A stretch of 64,000 nt of DNA from Azophilus sp965247035 (GTDB taxonomy: Bacteria; Pseudomonadota; Gammaproteobacteria; Pseudomonadales; Azotimanducaceae), in contig CBDFGJ010000001.1 in the NCBI GenBank assembly GCA_965247035.1, positions 1,302,001 to 1,366,000 on the forward strand. The letters are read 5' to 3'. The notes under the pieces were generated by a model that worked only from the letters and a program-made list of their open reading frames with translations, did not search any database and was not told the origin of the DNA. Position 1 is the stretch's first letter. Every line of letters starts with the position of its first letter. The position numbers and the translations under genes were made by a program. This document shows positions 33,657 to 42,793 of the stretch, in pieces.

Positions 33657-34963
33657 GCAACTAGAGCTCTTTTCACTTTTGTCAAGGCTCGGACCAAGTC
33701 GTCGATGAGGTCGTCCGCATCCTCCAGCCCGACGGATAGCCGGATGAGTCCCTCGCCAATTCCCGCCGCCGCCAGCGCCTTGGCGTCCATGCGATGATGG
33801 GTGGTACTCGCCGGATGAATGACCAAGGACTTGGCGTCGCCAACGTTGGCCAAATGGGAGAAGAGGCTAAGCCCCTCAATCAGCGTTTTGCCTGCATTCA
33901 GGCCGCCCTTGACGGTAAAACCGAACACAGCGCCCGCCCCTTTGGGCAGAAGCCTTTGCGCGAGTTCATGGTCCGGGTGGTTCGGCAGCCCCGGATAGCT
34001 CACGGATTCAACCAAGGGGTGGGTGGCGAGGAACTCGGCCACCTGCTGGCTGTTGGCCACATGCCGCGCCATGCGTAGGGGCAGGGTCTCCAAACCCTGT
34101 AGGACCTGAAAGGCGGTCATGGGCGCCATGCAGGCACCGAAGTCCCGGATGCCCTCCTTGCGTGCCCGGGTGATGAAGGCAGCGGGGCCAAATTCCTCCC
34201 CAAACACTAGGCCATGGAAGCCGGCGTAAGGCTCGTTGATGGTGGGATGGGGGCCACTTTCCCAATCGAATGCGCCGCCATCGACCAGCAGCCCACCAAT
34301 AACGACGCCATGCCCGCTTAGAAACTTGGTGGCGGAGTGCATGACCAGATCCGCCCCCAAGACGATGGGCTGACAAAGATAGGGCGTGGCGAAGGTGGCG
34401 TCCACCAGCAACGGCAGCCCCTTGGCGTGGGCCACTTCCGCTATGGCGGGCACATCCAGCACTTCCAAGCCCGGGTTGCCGAGAATCTCGCCGAACAGGA
34501 GGCGGGTGTTGGGTTGGATGGCGTCGGCGAAAGCCTCCGGGTTGCGGGGATTGACGAAAGTGGTCTCTATGCCGAACCGGGGCAGGGTGTATTTCAGCAA
34601 GTTGTGGGTGCCGCCGTAGAGCGACTGGCTGGATACGATATGGTCGCCGGCCGAGCAGATCGTGGCCACCGCCAAATGCATGGCGGCTTGGCCGCTGGCG
34701 GTGGCGATGGCGCCAACGCCGTGGTCAAGGGCGGCGATGCGTTCCTCAAGCACTGCGTTGGTGGGGTTGGAGAGGCGGGAGTAGACGTGGCCGGCGCGTT
34801 CGATGTTGAAAAGCCCGGCGGCGAAATCCGAATCCGGGAAGACGAAGGATGCGGATTGGTAGATGGGGGTGGCCCGAGCGCCGGTGGCCGCATCCGGCGC
34901 TTGTCCGGCATGGAGGCTCAGGGTGTCGAAGCCGAGACTGCGGGGGCTCTTGTGGTTGCTCAT
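33653..34963 (-). CDS. metY: O-acetylhomoserine aminocarboxypropyltransferase / sulfhydrylase
   Basis: The 436-residue product is a Cys/Met-metabolism PLP enzyme of the MetY type, which makes homocysteine from O-acetylhomoserine and sulfide. The N-terminal GFDTLSLHAGQAPD and TPIYQSASFVF are family hallmarks. The PLP lysine lies in HSATKFLSGHG. The C-terminal SLFSHLANVGDAKSLVIHPASTTH is the classic MetY substrate motif. The length (about 430) separates MetY from the shorter MetB/MetC. The ATG at 34961-34963 gives the usual short N-terminus. An alpha/beta hydrolase gene overlaps its stop. No SAM riboswitch or MetJ box was recognised upstream. Confidence 0.94.
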   Translation of the reverse strand: MSNHKSPRSLGFDTLSLHAGQAPDAATGARATPIYQSASFVFPDSDFAAGLFNIERAGHVYSRLSNPTNAVLEERIAALDHGVGAIATASGQAAMHLAVATICSAGDHIVSSQSLYGGTHNLLKYTLPRFGIETTFVNPRNPEAFADAIQPNTRLLFGEILGNPGLEVLDVPAIAEVAHAKGLPLLVDATFATPYLCQPIVLGADLVMHSATKFLSGHGVVIGGLLVDGGAFDWESGPHPTINEPYAGFHGLVFGEEFGPAAFITRARKEGIRDFGACMAPMTAFQVLQGLETLPLRMARHVANSQQVAEFLATHPLVESVSYPGLPNHPDHELAQRLLPKGAGAVFGFTVKGGLNAGKTLIEGLSLFSHLANVGDAKSLVIHPASTTHHRMDAKALAAAGIGEGLIRLSVGLEDADDLIDDLVRALTKVKRALVA

Positions 34964-35375
34964 TGTTCGCTACGCTACGCTGATCTATGCTCAAAAGTTG
35001 GGACCCGATGGGCCGCCACCAGCCCAATCGGCGGTGCGCAACACCAACAGGTGATGAGTTTCACGCAAATGTACCCGAAAAGCCCGTTCGTGCGCGAGTG
35101 CTTCGGTTGAACTTGGTTGGGAGCCCTTCGCATCATGCCCGCCCGCCCTTGCTTGGCAAGCCTGTCTGCGTACAACGATCATGGCCGATATGGCTTGGGT
35201 GGTTTTTGCGTCATCACCGCCGGCTGTGCCTGTTGGATTGAGGTTAGGGAGCTTTGGGCGGTCGTTCGGGTCAAGATGTATTTTAGGCAATGTCCCAAAT
35301 GGCGGTTTTCCAAATGCAGGGGCGCTCGTTGTGGCTGAAGGCGGTAGGGCGACGGTGGCCGACATTTTGCTGCGG
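34964..35375. other. Intergenic stretch upstream of metY, nothing assigned
   Basis: Short open frames on both strands have no family resemblance. A frame ending at 35110 reads VMSFTQMYPKSPFVREC but has no partner sequence. The stretch probably contains the metY promoter. Confidence 0.35.
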
Positions 35376-35745
35376 ATGTCGATCTGGATCAGTTTTCCAA
35401 TCAACCTGGGCATGGCCTACGTGCTGGCGCGTCCAAACTCCTGGTTCGGCCAGCAAATCGGGCTGCCGGTGCAGGTGGAGCCGTTGTACGCCGGCTTAAG
35501 CGTTGGTGGCGCTGCTCGGCTGCGCCTATGCTTGGCTGGCCTTGCAGCCCAACCCTACGCAGCCCTTGCTAGCCTTGGGTGCGTTGAGCAAGCTCGGCTT
35601 TTTCGCCATCGGCCTGACCCTATGGCTGGTGGCGAACGCATCGACGCTGCTCATCGTCTTAGGCGTTGGCGAAGCACTGCTCGCCCTCCTTTGGCTGCAA
35701 TGGCTGAGGGCATCGCGCCGGTCGGACTCCTCCGCATCTTGCTGA
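35376..35745 (+). pseudogene. Frameshifted four-helix membrane protein
   Basis: One frame starts at ATG 35376 and reads ISFPINLGMAYVLARPNSW, GQQIGLPV and PLYAGL. The next frame continues as ALVALLGCAYAWLALQPNP, KLGFFAIGLTLWLVAN and LIVLGVGEALLALLW, ending at 35745. Removing one A near 35491 joins them into a protein of about 123 residues with four helices, typical of small DoxX-like or uncharacterised membrane proteins. The change looks like a simple one-base insertion. Confidence 0.5.
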
Positions 35746-36021
35746 GGAACTGCTTGTTCAGACAGCTCGGATCGGTTTCCCAGATCTTGGACTCGGTCGG
35801 GCGAAAGATTTTATTTATCTAGCATTTTCAATTAGTTAAGAATATTCAAAGTACCTGATTCCTGTTGCTGCGAAGGTCGATGCATTAGCCGGGGGCTCCT
35901 TTCCGATTGGCCGCTTTCAGCAGGTTCATGGCCGTCGCTTTGAAGGTCCGTCAAGATTTCGCAACAGTCTTTGGATGACAATTGCCGCTAATCAAGGCAG
36001 CTCGGATTGACTGACTGGGTT
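35746..36021. other. Intergenic stretch with a solo IS-end-like 16-mer
   Basis: The stretch is AT-rich between 35810 and 35860. GATTTCGCAACAGTCT at 35955-35970 matches 15504-15519. No gene is seen. Confidence 0.45.
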
Positions 36022-36043
36022 GCGGGCTCCCAAAGGAGCCCGC
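36022..36043. terminator. Strong hairpin downstream of the small peptide gene
   Basis: GCGGGCTCC and GGAGCCCGC form a perfect nine-pair stem around the loop CAAA. It lies 53 bases past the stop of the minus-strand peptide gene. No T run follows on either strand, so it may stabilise the transcript end rather than act as a textbook terminator. Confidence 0.5.
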
Positions 36044-36095
36044 TTCCTCCAGTCATGTCAGACCCCGGGGCCGTTAGCGGGCGATTTCACCGGCC

Positions 36096-36296
36096 TCACC
36101 AATAATTGGGAGGAAAGGTGGCGTTCTCCTCGCCCGGCTCGTGCTTATGCGAAAAGCTCGAAGAGTTCCATATGACGGGCTTCCAGCTCGACCTTGGCCG
36201 CGGCCTGGGGGGCCAAAGACTCGTTATTGTGAGCCTGCCACCGCTCACCGCTTCTCGCTCATCCGATTCGAGCTCCCGCACTTTTGCATTTATCAT
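36096..36296 (-). CDS. Double-glycine-leader peptide precursor with Pro/Arg/Trp-rich core (microcin-like candidate)
   Basis: The 66-residue product opens with a 20-residue leader ending RELESDEREAVSGG. This closely follows the class II microcin/colicin-V leader rule (MRxLxxxELxxVSGG), which C39-peptidase ABC exporters cleave after GG. The 46-residue core contains SLWPPRPRPRSSWKPVIW, then SSSFSHKHEPGEEN and ends FPPNYW. It is rich in Pro, Arg, Trp and Ser, and the PRPRPR run recalls proline-rich antimicrobial peptides. The ATG at 36294-36296 has GGAG about eight bases upstream. A longer start would add 19 residues that do not fit a leader. A strong hairpin follows the stop. No C39 exporter, immunity or modification gene is adjacent in this window. 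The gene could instead be a chance frame, but leader position, ribosome site and hairpin agree. Confidence 0.5.
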   Translation of the reverse strand: MINAKVRELESDEREAVSGGRLTITSLWPPRPRPRSSWKPVIWNSSSFSHKHEPGEENATFPPNYW

Positions 36297-36416
36297 GATT
36301 GATCTCCAAACTGTGTATATGGAAGCCAACTCTAGCAGGCCGAAAATCCCCATTGTGTCAGCTAAAAGCGCTAGTTTGCGTCATCTGGCACCGCTGGTTT
36401 TTGTAGGAGATTACCA

Positions 36417-37361
36417 ATGAGTGTGACGGATTTCCCGGAGCCCCAGCGCATCCCCGTCAATGGCTTGGAGTTGGAGGTCTTCTCCGCTGGGTCGGGGCGA
36501 CCCATCGTGCTCTGCCACGGCTGGCCTGAACAAGCCTATTCTTGGCGCCACCAGATCCCTGCCCTGACCGCCGCCGGCTATCATGTGATCGTCCCCAACC
36601 AGCGCGGCTACGGCAACTCATCAACGCCGCAGCCGGTGGATGCCTATGACATTGAGCATCTGACCGGCGACCTCACCGCCTTGTTGGACCACTTCGGCTA
36701 TAAAGAGGCGCTGTTTGTCGGCCATGATTGGGGTGCCATCGTCGTTTGGGCATTGGCCGTTATGCATCCCAAGCGCCTATCCGGCCTCATCAACCTGAGC
36801 GTGCCCTTCCTGCAGCGCGGCGAACGGGAGTGGGTTGGGTTTTGGGAGCAGAGCCTCGGGCCGGACTTCTACATCGTGCATTTCAACCGGCAGCCCGGCG
36901 TGGCCGACGCTGCGTTCGCCGACAACACCGAGCGGTTTCTGCGCAACATTTACCGAACGGGCCAGTGGCGCTCCCCGCCACCGCCGATGCAGCCTGGCAT
37001 GCCGCTCATCAATTTGGCGCACAACGACTCTCCGGGCGGCGAACTGATGATGAGCGAAGCCGAACTGGCCGTGTTTGTGGCTGGCTTTGAACAATCCGGG
37101 TTCACCGGCGGCATCAACTGGTACCGCAATTTCTCCCGCAATTGGGACATCATGGGTCGCTATCCGGAGCGGGTAACGCAACCGGCGATGATGATCTACG
37201 GCCAGCATGACATCGTGCCCCAGTCCGCGAACCTGCCGGATTTGGTGCCCGACCTTCAGGTGGCCACCTTGGAGTGTGGGCATTGGATTCAGCAGGAGCA
37301 GGCGGAGGCAACCAACCGCCTCATGCTGGACTGGCTGGGCCGTCGTTTCCCTGCTGGTTGA
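36417..37361 (+). CDS. Alpha/beta hydrolase, epoxide hydrolase-like
   Basis: The 314-residue product resembles soluble epoxide hydrolases. The oxyanion motif is CHGWPEQAYSW (the HGWP signature), the nucleophile Asp lies in GHDWGA (residues 101-106), a lid Tyr lies in GGINWYRNFS, the acid is in YGQHDIV, and the His is in ECGHWIQQE. An Asp nucleophile and lid Tyr favour epoxide hydrolysis over ester hydrolysis or dehalogenation, though dehalogenases share the Asp. AGGAG precedes the ATG at 36417 by about nine bases. It diverges from the small peptide gene, so both promoters lie within the 120 bases between them. Confidence 0.88.
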   Translation: MSVTDFPEPQRIPVNGLELEVFSAGSGRPIVLCHGWPEQAYSWRHQIPALTAAGYHVIVPNQRGYGNSSTPQPVDAYDIEHLTGDLTALLDHFGYKEALFVGHDWGAIVVWALAVMHPKRLSGLINLSVPFLQRGEREWVGFWEQSLGPDFYIVHFNRQPGVADAAFADNTERFLRNIYRTGQWRSPPPPMQPGMPLINLAHNDSPGGELMMSEAELAVFVAGFEQSGFTGGINWYRNFSRNWDIMGRYPERVTQPAMMIYGQHDIVPQSANLPDLVPDLQVATLECGHWIQQEQAEATNRLMLDWLGRRFPAG

Positions 37362-37417
37362 GCCCTAGTTCGGACCCCTAGACCGGCCAAATATCTTGGC
37401 AGGCGATCATGCGGCAC

Positions 37418-37565
37418 CTAGGAAACCTCTGAAAAATTCACCGGTTTTCGCAGTGCAACAAGGCCGATCTTTTTCGATAACGTATAAGTTATTGAAAATA
37501 TAAAGTAAATAATTCCAGCCGCCATGCGATAGCCAACCCTTGGAATACAATCAGAGGTTCCCTAG
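37418..37565 (-). mobile_element. Intact MITE-like element with CTAG target duplication
   Basis: The 140-bp element (37422-37561) is inverted relative to 18149-18288. Its left end GAAACCTCTGAAAAATTC and right end CTTGGAATACAATCAGAGG are the two family termini. CTAG flanks it on both sides. Together with TTAA at the other intact copy this supports a 4-base YTAR target. Confidence 0.85.
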
Positions 37566-37603
37566 ATGCGGCACTCTGACCGGTCAGGCAGTTGCAGGGC
37601 CGG

Positions 37604-38011
37604 TCAAACCTGTTGGCGGGCAAGCATGAAGCTGGCGCTGGCTTCGGCCACCACCGAACCATCATCTTGGCGGATGACCAAACCCTGCATTTCGGCCAAG
37701 CGGCCCTTGCGTTTCAAGCAACGCCCCTCCAAGCGTACCGAGGTGCCCTCAGGCAACTCGGCGCGGTAGCGGACATTCGCCTTGGCGGTGAAACTGGAGA
37801 TTCCCCGCATCCAGAGCCAATTGGCCATGACATCATCAAGCAAGCTGAAGATGATGCCGCCATGGGTGATGTTGCGGTAGCCGACGTGCCGTTGGTCCGG
37901 CCTGAACTCCGCTAGGCAAAGATCGTCCTCAAGCCGAAAGCGAACCTTCAGCCCGATGGGGTTCTCCGGCCCGCAGACGAAGCAGTGATTGGCGGCTTGG
38001 GTCCGAGACAT
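37604..38011 (-). CDS. PaaI-type hotdog-fold thioesterase
   Basis: The 135-residue product is a hotdog-fold thioesterase of the PaaI/4HBT group. It has the N-terminal CFVCGPENPIGLKVRF segment, the catalytic-helix motif ITHGGIIFSLLDDVMANW with the acidic residues expected in this family, and the strand PEGTSVRLEGRCL. It would hydrolyse an acyl-CoA. The CxxCGxxNPxGL start is typical of a subgroup whose substrate is unknown. The ATG at 38009-38011 fits. A MITE copy lies 40 bases beyond its 3' end. Confidence 0.88.
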   Translation of the reverse strand: MSRTQAANHCFVCGPENPIGLKVRFRLEDDLCLAEFRPDQRHVGYRNITHGGIIFSLLDDVMANWLWMRGISSFTAKANVRYRAELPEGTSVRLEGRCLKRKGRLAEMQGLVIRQDDGSVVAEASASFMLARQQV

Positions 38012-38071
38012 GGGGCTGCTTTAAGGGGTTGGGGATGGCAAGGGTATCATTGAAGCGCAACCCCTGCGCCG

Positions 38072-38400
38072 TCATGCAATCATCAGCTCGCTGTTTCCTC
38101 TCCTTGCCACGCTGGATGGCTTGCGTTTGCTGGGCTTCAGCTTCAACTTGAGGTCATCGCCGAGATCGAGTTCGATGTGACAATCTGGTGACCCTTCGGG
38201 ACTGCACAGCTGACCGAGCTCGATCACGGCGTCAGCCACACTAGGCTGATGCGCCAAGCGCTTGCGCCACTTGCAGAAACTGGCGTCACCGATCTGCTGG
38301 GCCTGGCGGAACCGGGCTGCGGACAACCCCGATGCGGCTGCGCATCGACAATGGCCCGCCATTGAGTCGCGTTGCGATGAGTTCGGTGGGCCAGATTGCT
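38072..38400 (-). pseudogene. IS66-family accessory protein TnpA remnant
   Basis: Minus-strand frames read THRNATQWRAIVDAQ, then (frame changed) SGLSAARFRQAQQIGD, SFCKWRKRLA and IELDLGDDLKLKLK. This is the IS66 TnpA pattern: a helix-turn-helix with SGLSxxxFCxxxGxSxxxFxxWRRRL, then a short beta tail. No tnpB or tnpC follows, and the frame is broken, so it is an inert stub. The flanks to 38548 show nothing else. Confidence 0.6.
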
Positions 38401-38548
38401 CCTGCGACAGTCGGCGCTAAAGTAGGCTGGAATCGCAGCCATGGGAATGACGGTTCAGAATGAACGCTTACTCGTTAACGACGCCATGCGCCGCAATTGC
38501 AGGCGTCGATCGTTGTAGCCCGTTGGTGGATATCCCGATTGACCTCCC

Positions 38549-39157
38549 ATGACTGACCTGCCGAGAATTCGCCGCCGCCTCGCCGCCCATCGGAGCTTAG
38601 TGGTCGCTCCCGGCCAGCGCACGCGCCAAGCAGCGGTGGCGGTGATTCTGCGGGAAGTCGCCATGCGCACGGACATCCTGTTCATCAAGCGGTCGGAGCG
38701 AAGCGGGGACCCCTGGTCCGGCCAGATGGCCTTTCCCGGCGGCCACAGGGAGGACTCGGATGCTAGCCTACGGGCGGCGGCCACGCGTGAAACCTTAGAG
38801 GAGATCGGCTTGGACCTGGCTTCTTCCGAGCATCTTGGGGCCTTGGACCATCAGCGGACCGCGGCCCGCAAAAACCGCTTGGACATGCTGATCGCCCCCC
38901 ATGTGTTCGCCTTGGAAGGCGACCCCGGCTTTCGCTTGAACTATGAGGTGGCGGAAGTGGTCTGGGCGCCCTTGGCACCACTGGCGGGCGGCAGCCTGCA
39001 CCATGTAGAGACCCTCTCCATAGGTGGTGCGCCGACGGCGTTCAACGGCTACCGGCTGGCCAAGGGCCATTTTGTGTGGGGGCTAACCTACCAGATGTTA
39101 AAGGGCTTCTTTCAAGTCTTGGATCCAAACTGGACTGCGCCGCCGGAGCTGGGTTAG
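38549..39157 (+). CDS. NUDIX hydrolase, CoA pyrophosphatase-like
   Basis: The 202-residue product is a NUDIX enzyme of the NudL/CoA-diphosphatase type. The NUDIX box reads GGHREDSDASL then RETLEEIG, preceded by FIKRSERSGDPWSGQMAFPGG, the combined signature of the UPF0035/NudL group. It probably cleaves CoA or related pyrophosphates. The first box Glu position is Asp, as in several NudL proteins. The start at 38549 follows GACCTCCC, with no strong ribosome site. It appears monocistronic. Confidence 0.88.
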   Translation: MTDLPRIRRRLAAHRSLVVAPGQRTRQAAVAVILREVAMRTDILFIKRSERSGDPWSGQMAFPGGHREDSDASLRAAATRETLEEIGLDLASSEHLGALDHQRTAARKNRLDMLIAPHVFALEGDPGFRLNYEVAEVVWAPLAPLAGGSLHHVETLSIGGAPTAFNGYRLAKGHFVWGLTYQMLKGFFQVLDPNWTAPPELG

Positions 39158-39490
39158 CGGTTCATTGAATCAGCGGTCCGTCAAACCGCCGTTGGCAGGA
39201 TGATGGGGGATGCGGCATCGTCGCCACTGGGCACTGCGCTCAAGGTTTCTGCCAGTGTGCGTAAACGATGCGCGACACATCCGCCGCATGACGCTTTGTT
39301 GCTAAAAAGTCCACGCAAAGCGGGCGCTGCCGGGCTTCATGCGCAACCTTGGGATTGCTTTGATGCTGCTAGGCTGCGGACTTGGGCGGACAGGAAACCG
39401 CGAGGCGGCTGCCGCCATCGCAAGAGCATTTGCAATTGCCCGAAAACAAAGCGGAAAATCTGCAAATTGGAAACAAGCGGGTGAGGCTTT
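39158..39490. other. Intergenic stretch with a doubtful small lipoprotein frame
   Basis: A 61-codon plus-strand frame at 39339-39524 begins MRNLGIALMLLGCGLG, which resembles a lipobox. It overlaps the next gene start by 34 bases and lacks a good ribosome site. I leave it as unproven. Otherwise nothing is seen. Confidence 0.3.
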
Positions 39491-41035
39491 ATGGCAACCG
39501 AGGCGCTCAAAGTGCGGACCCTAGATGACGCATACCACAAACTACTCGACGAGGAGACGCGACCGGTGCCGCAATCCTACCGGCGGGACAATCCCATCGG
39601 GCCGGGCCCCACCCGAGTGCCGGTTGAGCGGTACACCTCGCGGGCATTCTTTGACCTTGAAGTGGAGAAGATTTGGAAGCGCGTTTGGCAGGTGGCCTGC
39701 CATGAGGACGATCTGCCGGATGTGGGCGATTACGTTCCCTACGACATTGCCGGCTTGTCCTTTCTGGTGGTGCGCACCGGGGTCGATGAAATCAAGGCCT
39801 ATTACAACGCCTGCCTGCATCGCGGCCGCAAACTGCGCGAGCACCGGGGCAAACGGGCCACCGAGCTGCGCTGTCCGTTCCACGGGTGGACTTGGAATAC
39901 CGACGGCTCCTTGCGCCAAGTTCCCTGTCAATGGGACTACCCGGGCTTAAAGCCTGCTGAGCAGTCCCTGCCGGAGGCCCGGGTTGGTCGTTGGGGCCGA
40001 TTTGTCTTTATCAACCCGGATCCGAACTGCGAGCCCTTGGTGGATTTTCTGGGCGATTTGCCCAGTCACTTCGAACTGCTGCCCTATGAGCGGCGCTACA
40101 AGTCGGCGCATGTGGCGAAGATCATCCGCTGCAACTGGAAAGTGGCGTCGGAAGCGTTCATGGAGTCCTACCATGTCATCGCCACCCACCCGCAGATTCT
40201 CTTGGGTGGAGTGCATGACGTGGACACCAAGTACGACGTGTTCGGCAACTATTCCCGCGCCATCCGTTGCGGGGCCTTGGAGAGCCAAGGCTCGCCAGAG
40301 TGGGACCCGCTGCCGAACGACGGCAAGCGGCGGGTGCGCCATCCCTTGAATGGCTGGGTTTACGAAGCCACGGACGATGGGCTGGTGCGGGTCACCACGC
40401 CCAAGGGCAAAACGGGCCTGTTCACGCCCAATGCCGAAGCAGTGGAGGGCGATTTGGGCGACGTCAATCCGCATCTCTGTGATTGGGTGGGCGGTCGCCA
40501 GCTTCCGCAAACGGAATTGGACCGAGCGCTGGCGGAGCGGGCGCAGAAGGACGACCGGGCCGTCAAGACCCATCCCCGGCTGGCTTTTGCCCAGACGCAG
40601 CGGGAGATGCTGCGCACGGTTGTGCCATCCATTGCCAACAAGATCGCGGACATCGAGTTCTCATCCGTGTTCTTCACACTGTTTCCCAACTTCCACCCTT
40701 GGGGTTCGTTCAACAAGATCGTGTACCGCTTCCGACCCAAGGGCCTAAGCCCGGATGAATGCATTATGGAGTGCATGCTTCTCTCGCCCATGCCGGAGCA
40801 GGATGACTATCAGCCCGTGTCCAGGATTCACTGGCTTGGCGCCGATGACGATTGGACCGATGCGCCTGAGCTGGGCATGTTGGCCAAGGTCTTCAATCAG
40901 GATGTGCGCAACCTGCCCTATGTGCAGGAGGGGCTGCACACCATGCCTCGGGACTACATTCAGATGTCGGACTACAACGAAACCAAGCCAAGGCATTTGC
41001 AGAAGTTGATTGAAGAATGGATCACCCGGCCCTGA
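39491..41035 (+). CDS. Rieske-type aromatic-ring-hydroxylating dioxygenase, large subunit
   Basis: The 514-residue product carries an N-terminal Rieske [2Fe-2S] domain with Cys108-x-His110 (ACLHRGRKL) and Cys128-x2-His131 (CPFHGWTW). The C-terminal catalytic domain binds mononuclear Fe(II) via His228 and His233 (ESYHVIATHPQ). It would hydroxylate an aromatic or other unsaturated ring with electrons from a separate reductase, which is not encoded nearby. The protein is longer than the usual 430-460. The extra residues lie mostly in the catalytic half (around 245-340). An acyl-CoA synthetase gene starts 87 bases downstream and is probably co-transcribed. The ATG at 39491 follows GGTGAGG. Confidence 0.92.
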   Translation: MATEALKVRTLDDAYHKLLDEETRPVPQSYRRDNPIGPGPTRVPVERYTSRAFFDLEVEKIWKRVWQVACHEDDLPDVGDYVPYDIAGLSFLVVRTGVDEIKAYYNACLHRGRKLREHRGKRATELRCPFHGWTWNTDGSLRQVPCQWDYPGLKPAEQSLPEARVGRWGRFVFINPDPNCEPLVDFLGDLPSHFELLPYERRYKSAHVAKIIRCNWKVASEAFMESYHVIATHPQILLGGVHDVDTKYDVFGNYSRAIRCGALESQGSPEWDPLPNDGKRRVRHPLNGWVYEATDDGLVRVTTPKGKTGLFTPNAEAVEGDLGDVNPHLCDWVGGRQLPQTELDRALAERAQKDDRAVKTHPRLAFAQTQREMLRTVVPSIANKIADIEFSSVFFTLFPNFHPWGSFNKIVYRFRPKGLSPDECIMECMLLSPMPEQDDYQPVSRIHWLGADDDWTDAPELGMLAKVFNQDVRNLPYVQEGLHTMPRDYIQMSDYNETKPRHLQKLIEEWITRP

Positions 41036-41122
41036 GGATCAGCGCAAACGGGGCCGCCCCTTGGCGTCTTCCCCGCAGCTCTTCCCGTGCGCCAAGCTTT
41101 CAGACCAACTAGGGAAACATCT

Positions 41123-42682
41123 ATGTCAAACCCTGACCTTCTAACCGCTTTGGCTGACCAGCTCCCAGACAAAGCCGCACTCATCGACGACCGGCCGGAC
41201 GGAACCCTCATTCGCTGGAGTTTCGCCGAACTTGAGGCCAACGCCAACCGGCTGGCCAACGTCTTGCTGGACCATGGCGTCACGCCCGGCGACAAGGTTT
41301 TGTGGTGCGGGCGCAACTCCGTATGGCCGGTTGCCTGCGGCCCCGCTGCGCGCAAGGCGGGCGCGATGTCCGTACCCATGAACTATCGGTTGACCGCGGA
41401 GGAGGCGGCTTACGTAACCCATAACTCCGACGCCAAGATCGCCTTTGTGGACGCGGAGTTCGCCCCATTGTTCGAACAGATCCGGCCCCAGACGCCGCAA
41501 GTAAAGCATGTGTTGGTCTTTGACGGGGCGCCCGGACAGGGCCAGCTTGACGCCGCTGTGCTGTTGGCCGAAGCGAGCGAGGGGCCCGTTGCCGTGGAGG
41601 CCGACCCGGCCGCGGTCGGCACTATGATCTACACCTCCGGCACCACCGGCAAGCCGAAAGGGGCGGTGCGCACCGGTGGCGGCGACCCGCAGCAGATGGC
41701 CGCCATGATCGAGGTCTATGGATGGCGGCCGGACGATGTCTACATGACCACCGGTCCGCTGTACCATTCCGGCCCGAGCGGCTTTTTGGCTGTGGGCCAA
41801 CTGCTAGGCAACACCGCGGTGCTGCAACGGGCCTTTGAGCCCGAGGACTGGCTGCGCCTGCTGCAAAAATATGGCGTGACGGTCACATTTGCGGCACCGA
41901 CGCCAATCCGCCGCATTTGCCACTTGGCAGAGGACATTTTGGAAAAATATGATCGGAGCGGGCTGAGAATCCTAGTAGCCAACGCGGCCCCTTGGTCCTA
42001 CGCGCTGAAGCTTGAGTACCTGAAGTGGTTCCCGGAGCGCTCCCTGTTCGAGGTGTACGGGTCCACCGAGCTCGGCGTGAACACCATCATGACGCCGGAA
42101 TTCCAACGCAGCAAACCGGGCTCCTGCGGGCGGCCGGCACCGGGGGTGGCGATCCGCCTCTATCGAGAGGACGGCGGCGTGGTCGAGAAGCCGGGCGAAC
42201 CGGGCGAGTTGTTCATCCGCTCCGCTAGCTTGTTCCGCACCTACCACAAGGCCCACGACAAGTTTCTTGAGGAGCAAAAGGACGGCTGGCAGACGGTGGG
42301 CGACATCGCCTATTTTGATGAAGACGGCTTCTACTACATTTGCGACCGCAAGAAGGACATGATTATTTCCGGCGGGGTCAACATTTATCCCGCTGAAGTG
42401 GAGCATGCCCTAGAGAACCATCCCCAGCTTGCGGAAGCGGCGGTGTTCGGCATTCCCAGCGAGGAATGGGGCGAAAGCGTCCATGCCGTGGTGGTGGCCA
42501 AGCCCAAGGCGAACTTGGATGCGGCGGCGGTGCGGGATTTCGCTAGGGAGCATCTGGCGGGCTACAAAGTGCCGCGCTCGGTCTCCTTCGTGGCGGAGAT
42601 TCCGAAAACCGGCTCGGGCAAGATCCTCAAGCGCGAGCTGCGCGCCCCCTTCTGGGAAGACCATGACTCCGCGTTGGTTTAG
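41123..42682 (+). CDS. Acyl-CoA synthetase (class I adenylate-forming enzyme)
   Basis: The 519-residue product activates a carboxylic acid through an acyl-AMP to the CoA thioester. The AMP-binding P-loop motif is IYTSGTTGKPKGA, A5 is YGSTELG, A7-A8 are GWQTVGDIAYFDEDG and DRKKDMIISGGVNIYPAEVE, and the catalytic Lys is in KTGSGKILKREL. The sequence is fatty-acid/benzoate-CoA-ligase-like but the acid is not evident. Its place behind the Rieske oxygenase suggests activation of an oxygenated or aromatic acid. The ATG at 41123 lies nine bases after AGGG. An upstream GTG would add 12 unlike residues. Confidence 0.93.
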   Translation: MSNPDLLTALADQLPDKAALIDDRPDGTLIRWSFAELEANANRLANVLLDHGVTPGDKVLWCGRNSVWPVACGPAARKAGAMSVPMNYRLTAEEAAYVTHNSDAKIAFVDAEFAPLFEQIRPQTPQVKHVLVFDGAPGQGQLDAAVLLAEASEGPVAVEADPAAVGTMIYTSGTTGKPKGAVRTGGGDPQQMAAMIEVYGWRPDDVYMTTGPLYHSGPSGFLAVGQLLGNTAVLQRAFEPEDWLRLLQKYGVTVTFAAPTPIRRICHLAEDILEKYDRSGLRILVANAAPWSYALKLEYLKWFPERSLFEVYGSTELGVNTIMTPEFQRSKPGSCGRPAPGVAIRLYREDGGVVEKPGEPGELFIRSASLFRTYHKAHDKFLEEQKDGWQTVGDIAYFDEDGFYYICDRKKDMIISGGVNIYPAEVEHALENHPQLAEAAVFGIPSEEWGESVHAVVVAKPKANLDAAAVRDFAREHLAGYKVPRSVSFVAEIPKTGSGKILKRELRAPFWEDHDSALV

Positions 42683-42793
42683 GGCCTGTTAACGTCATCT
42701 GACAGGGCTCTGTTGCAGGCTCAAGCCGAGGGGTCGAGGCCGTTGTTCCGCCAGCGGCCTGCTCGCTCGCTCATTTGGCTTGAGCCACGCCCC

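Noticed and set aside
39339..39524. 61-codon frame with a lipobox-like start before the Rieske gene
   Set aside because: It overlaps the next gene by 34 bases and lacks a ribosome site, so it was kept only as a note.
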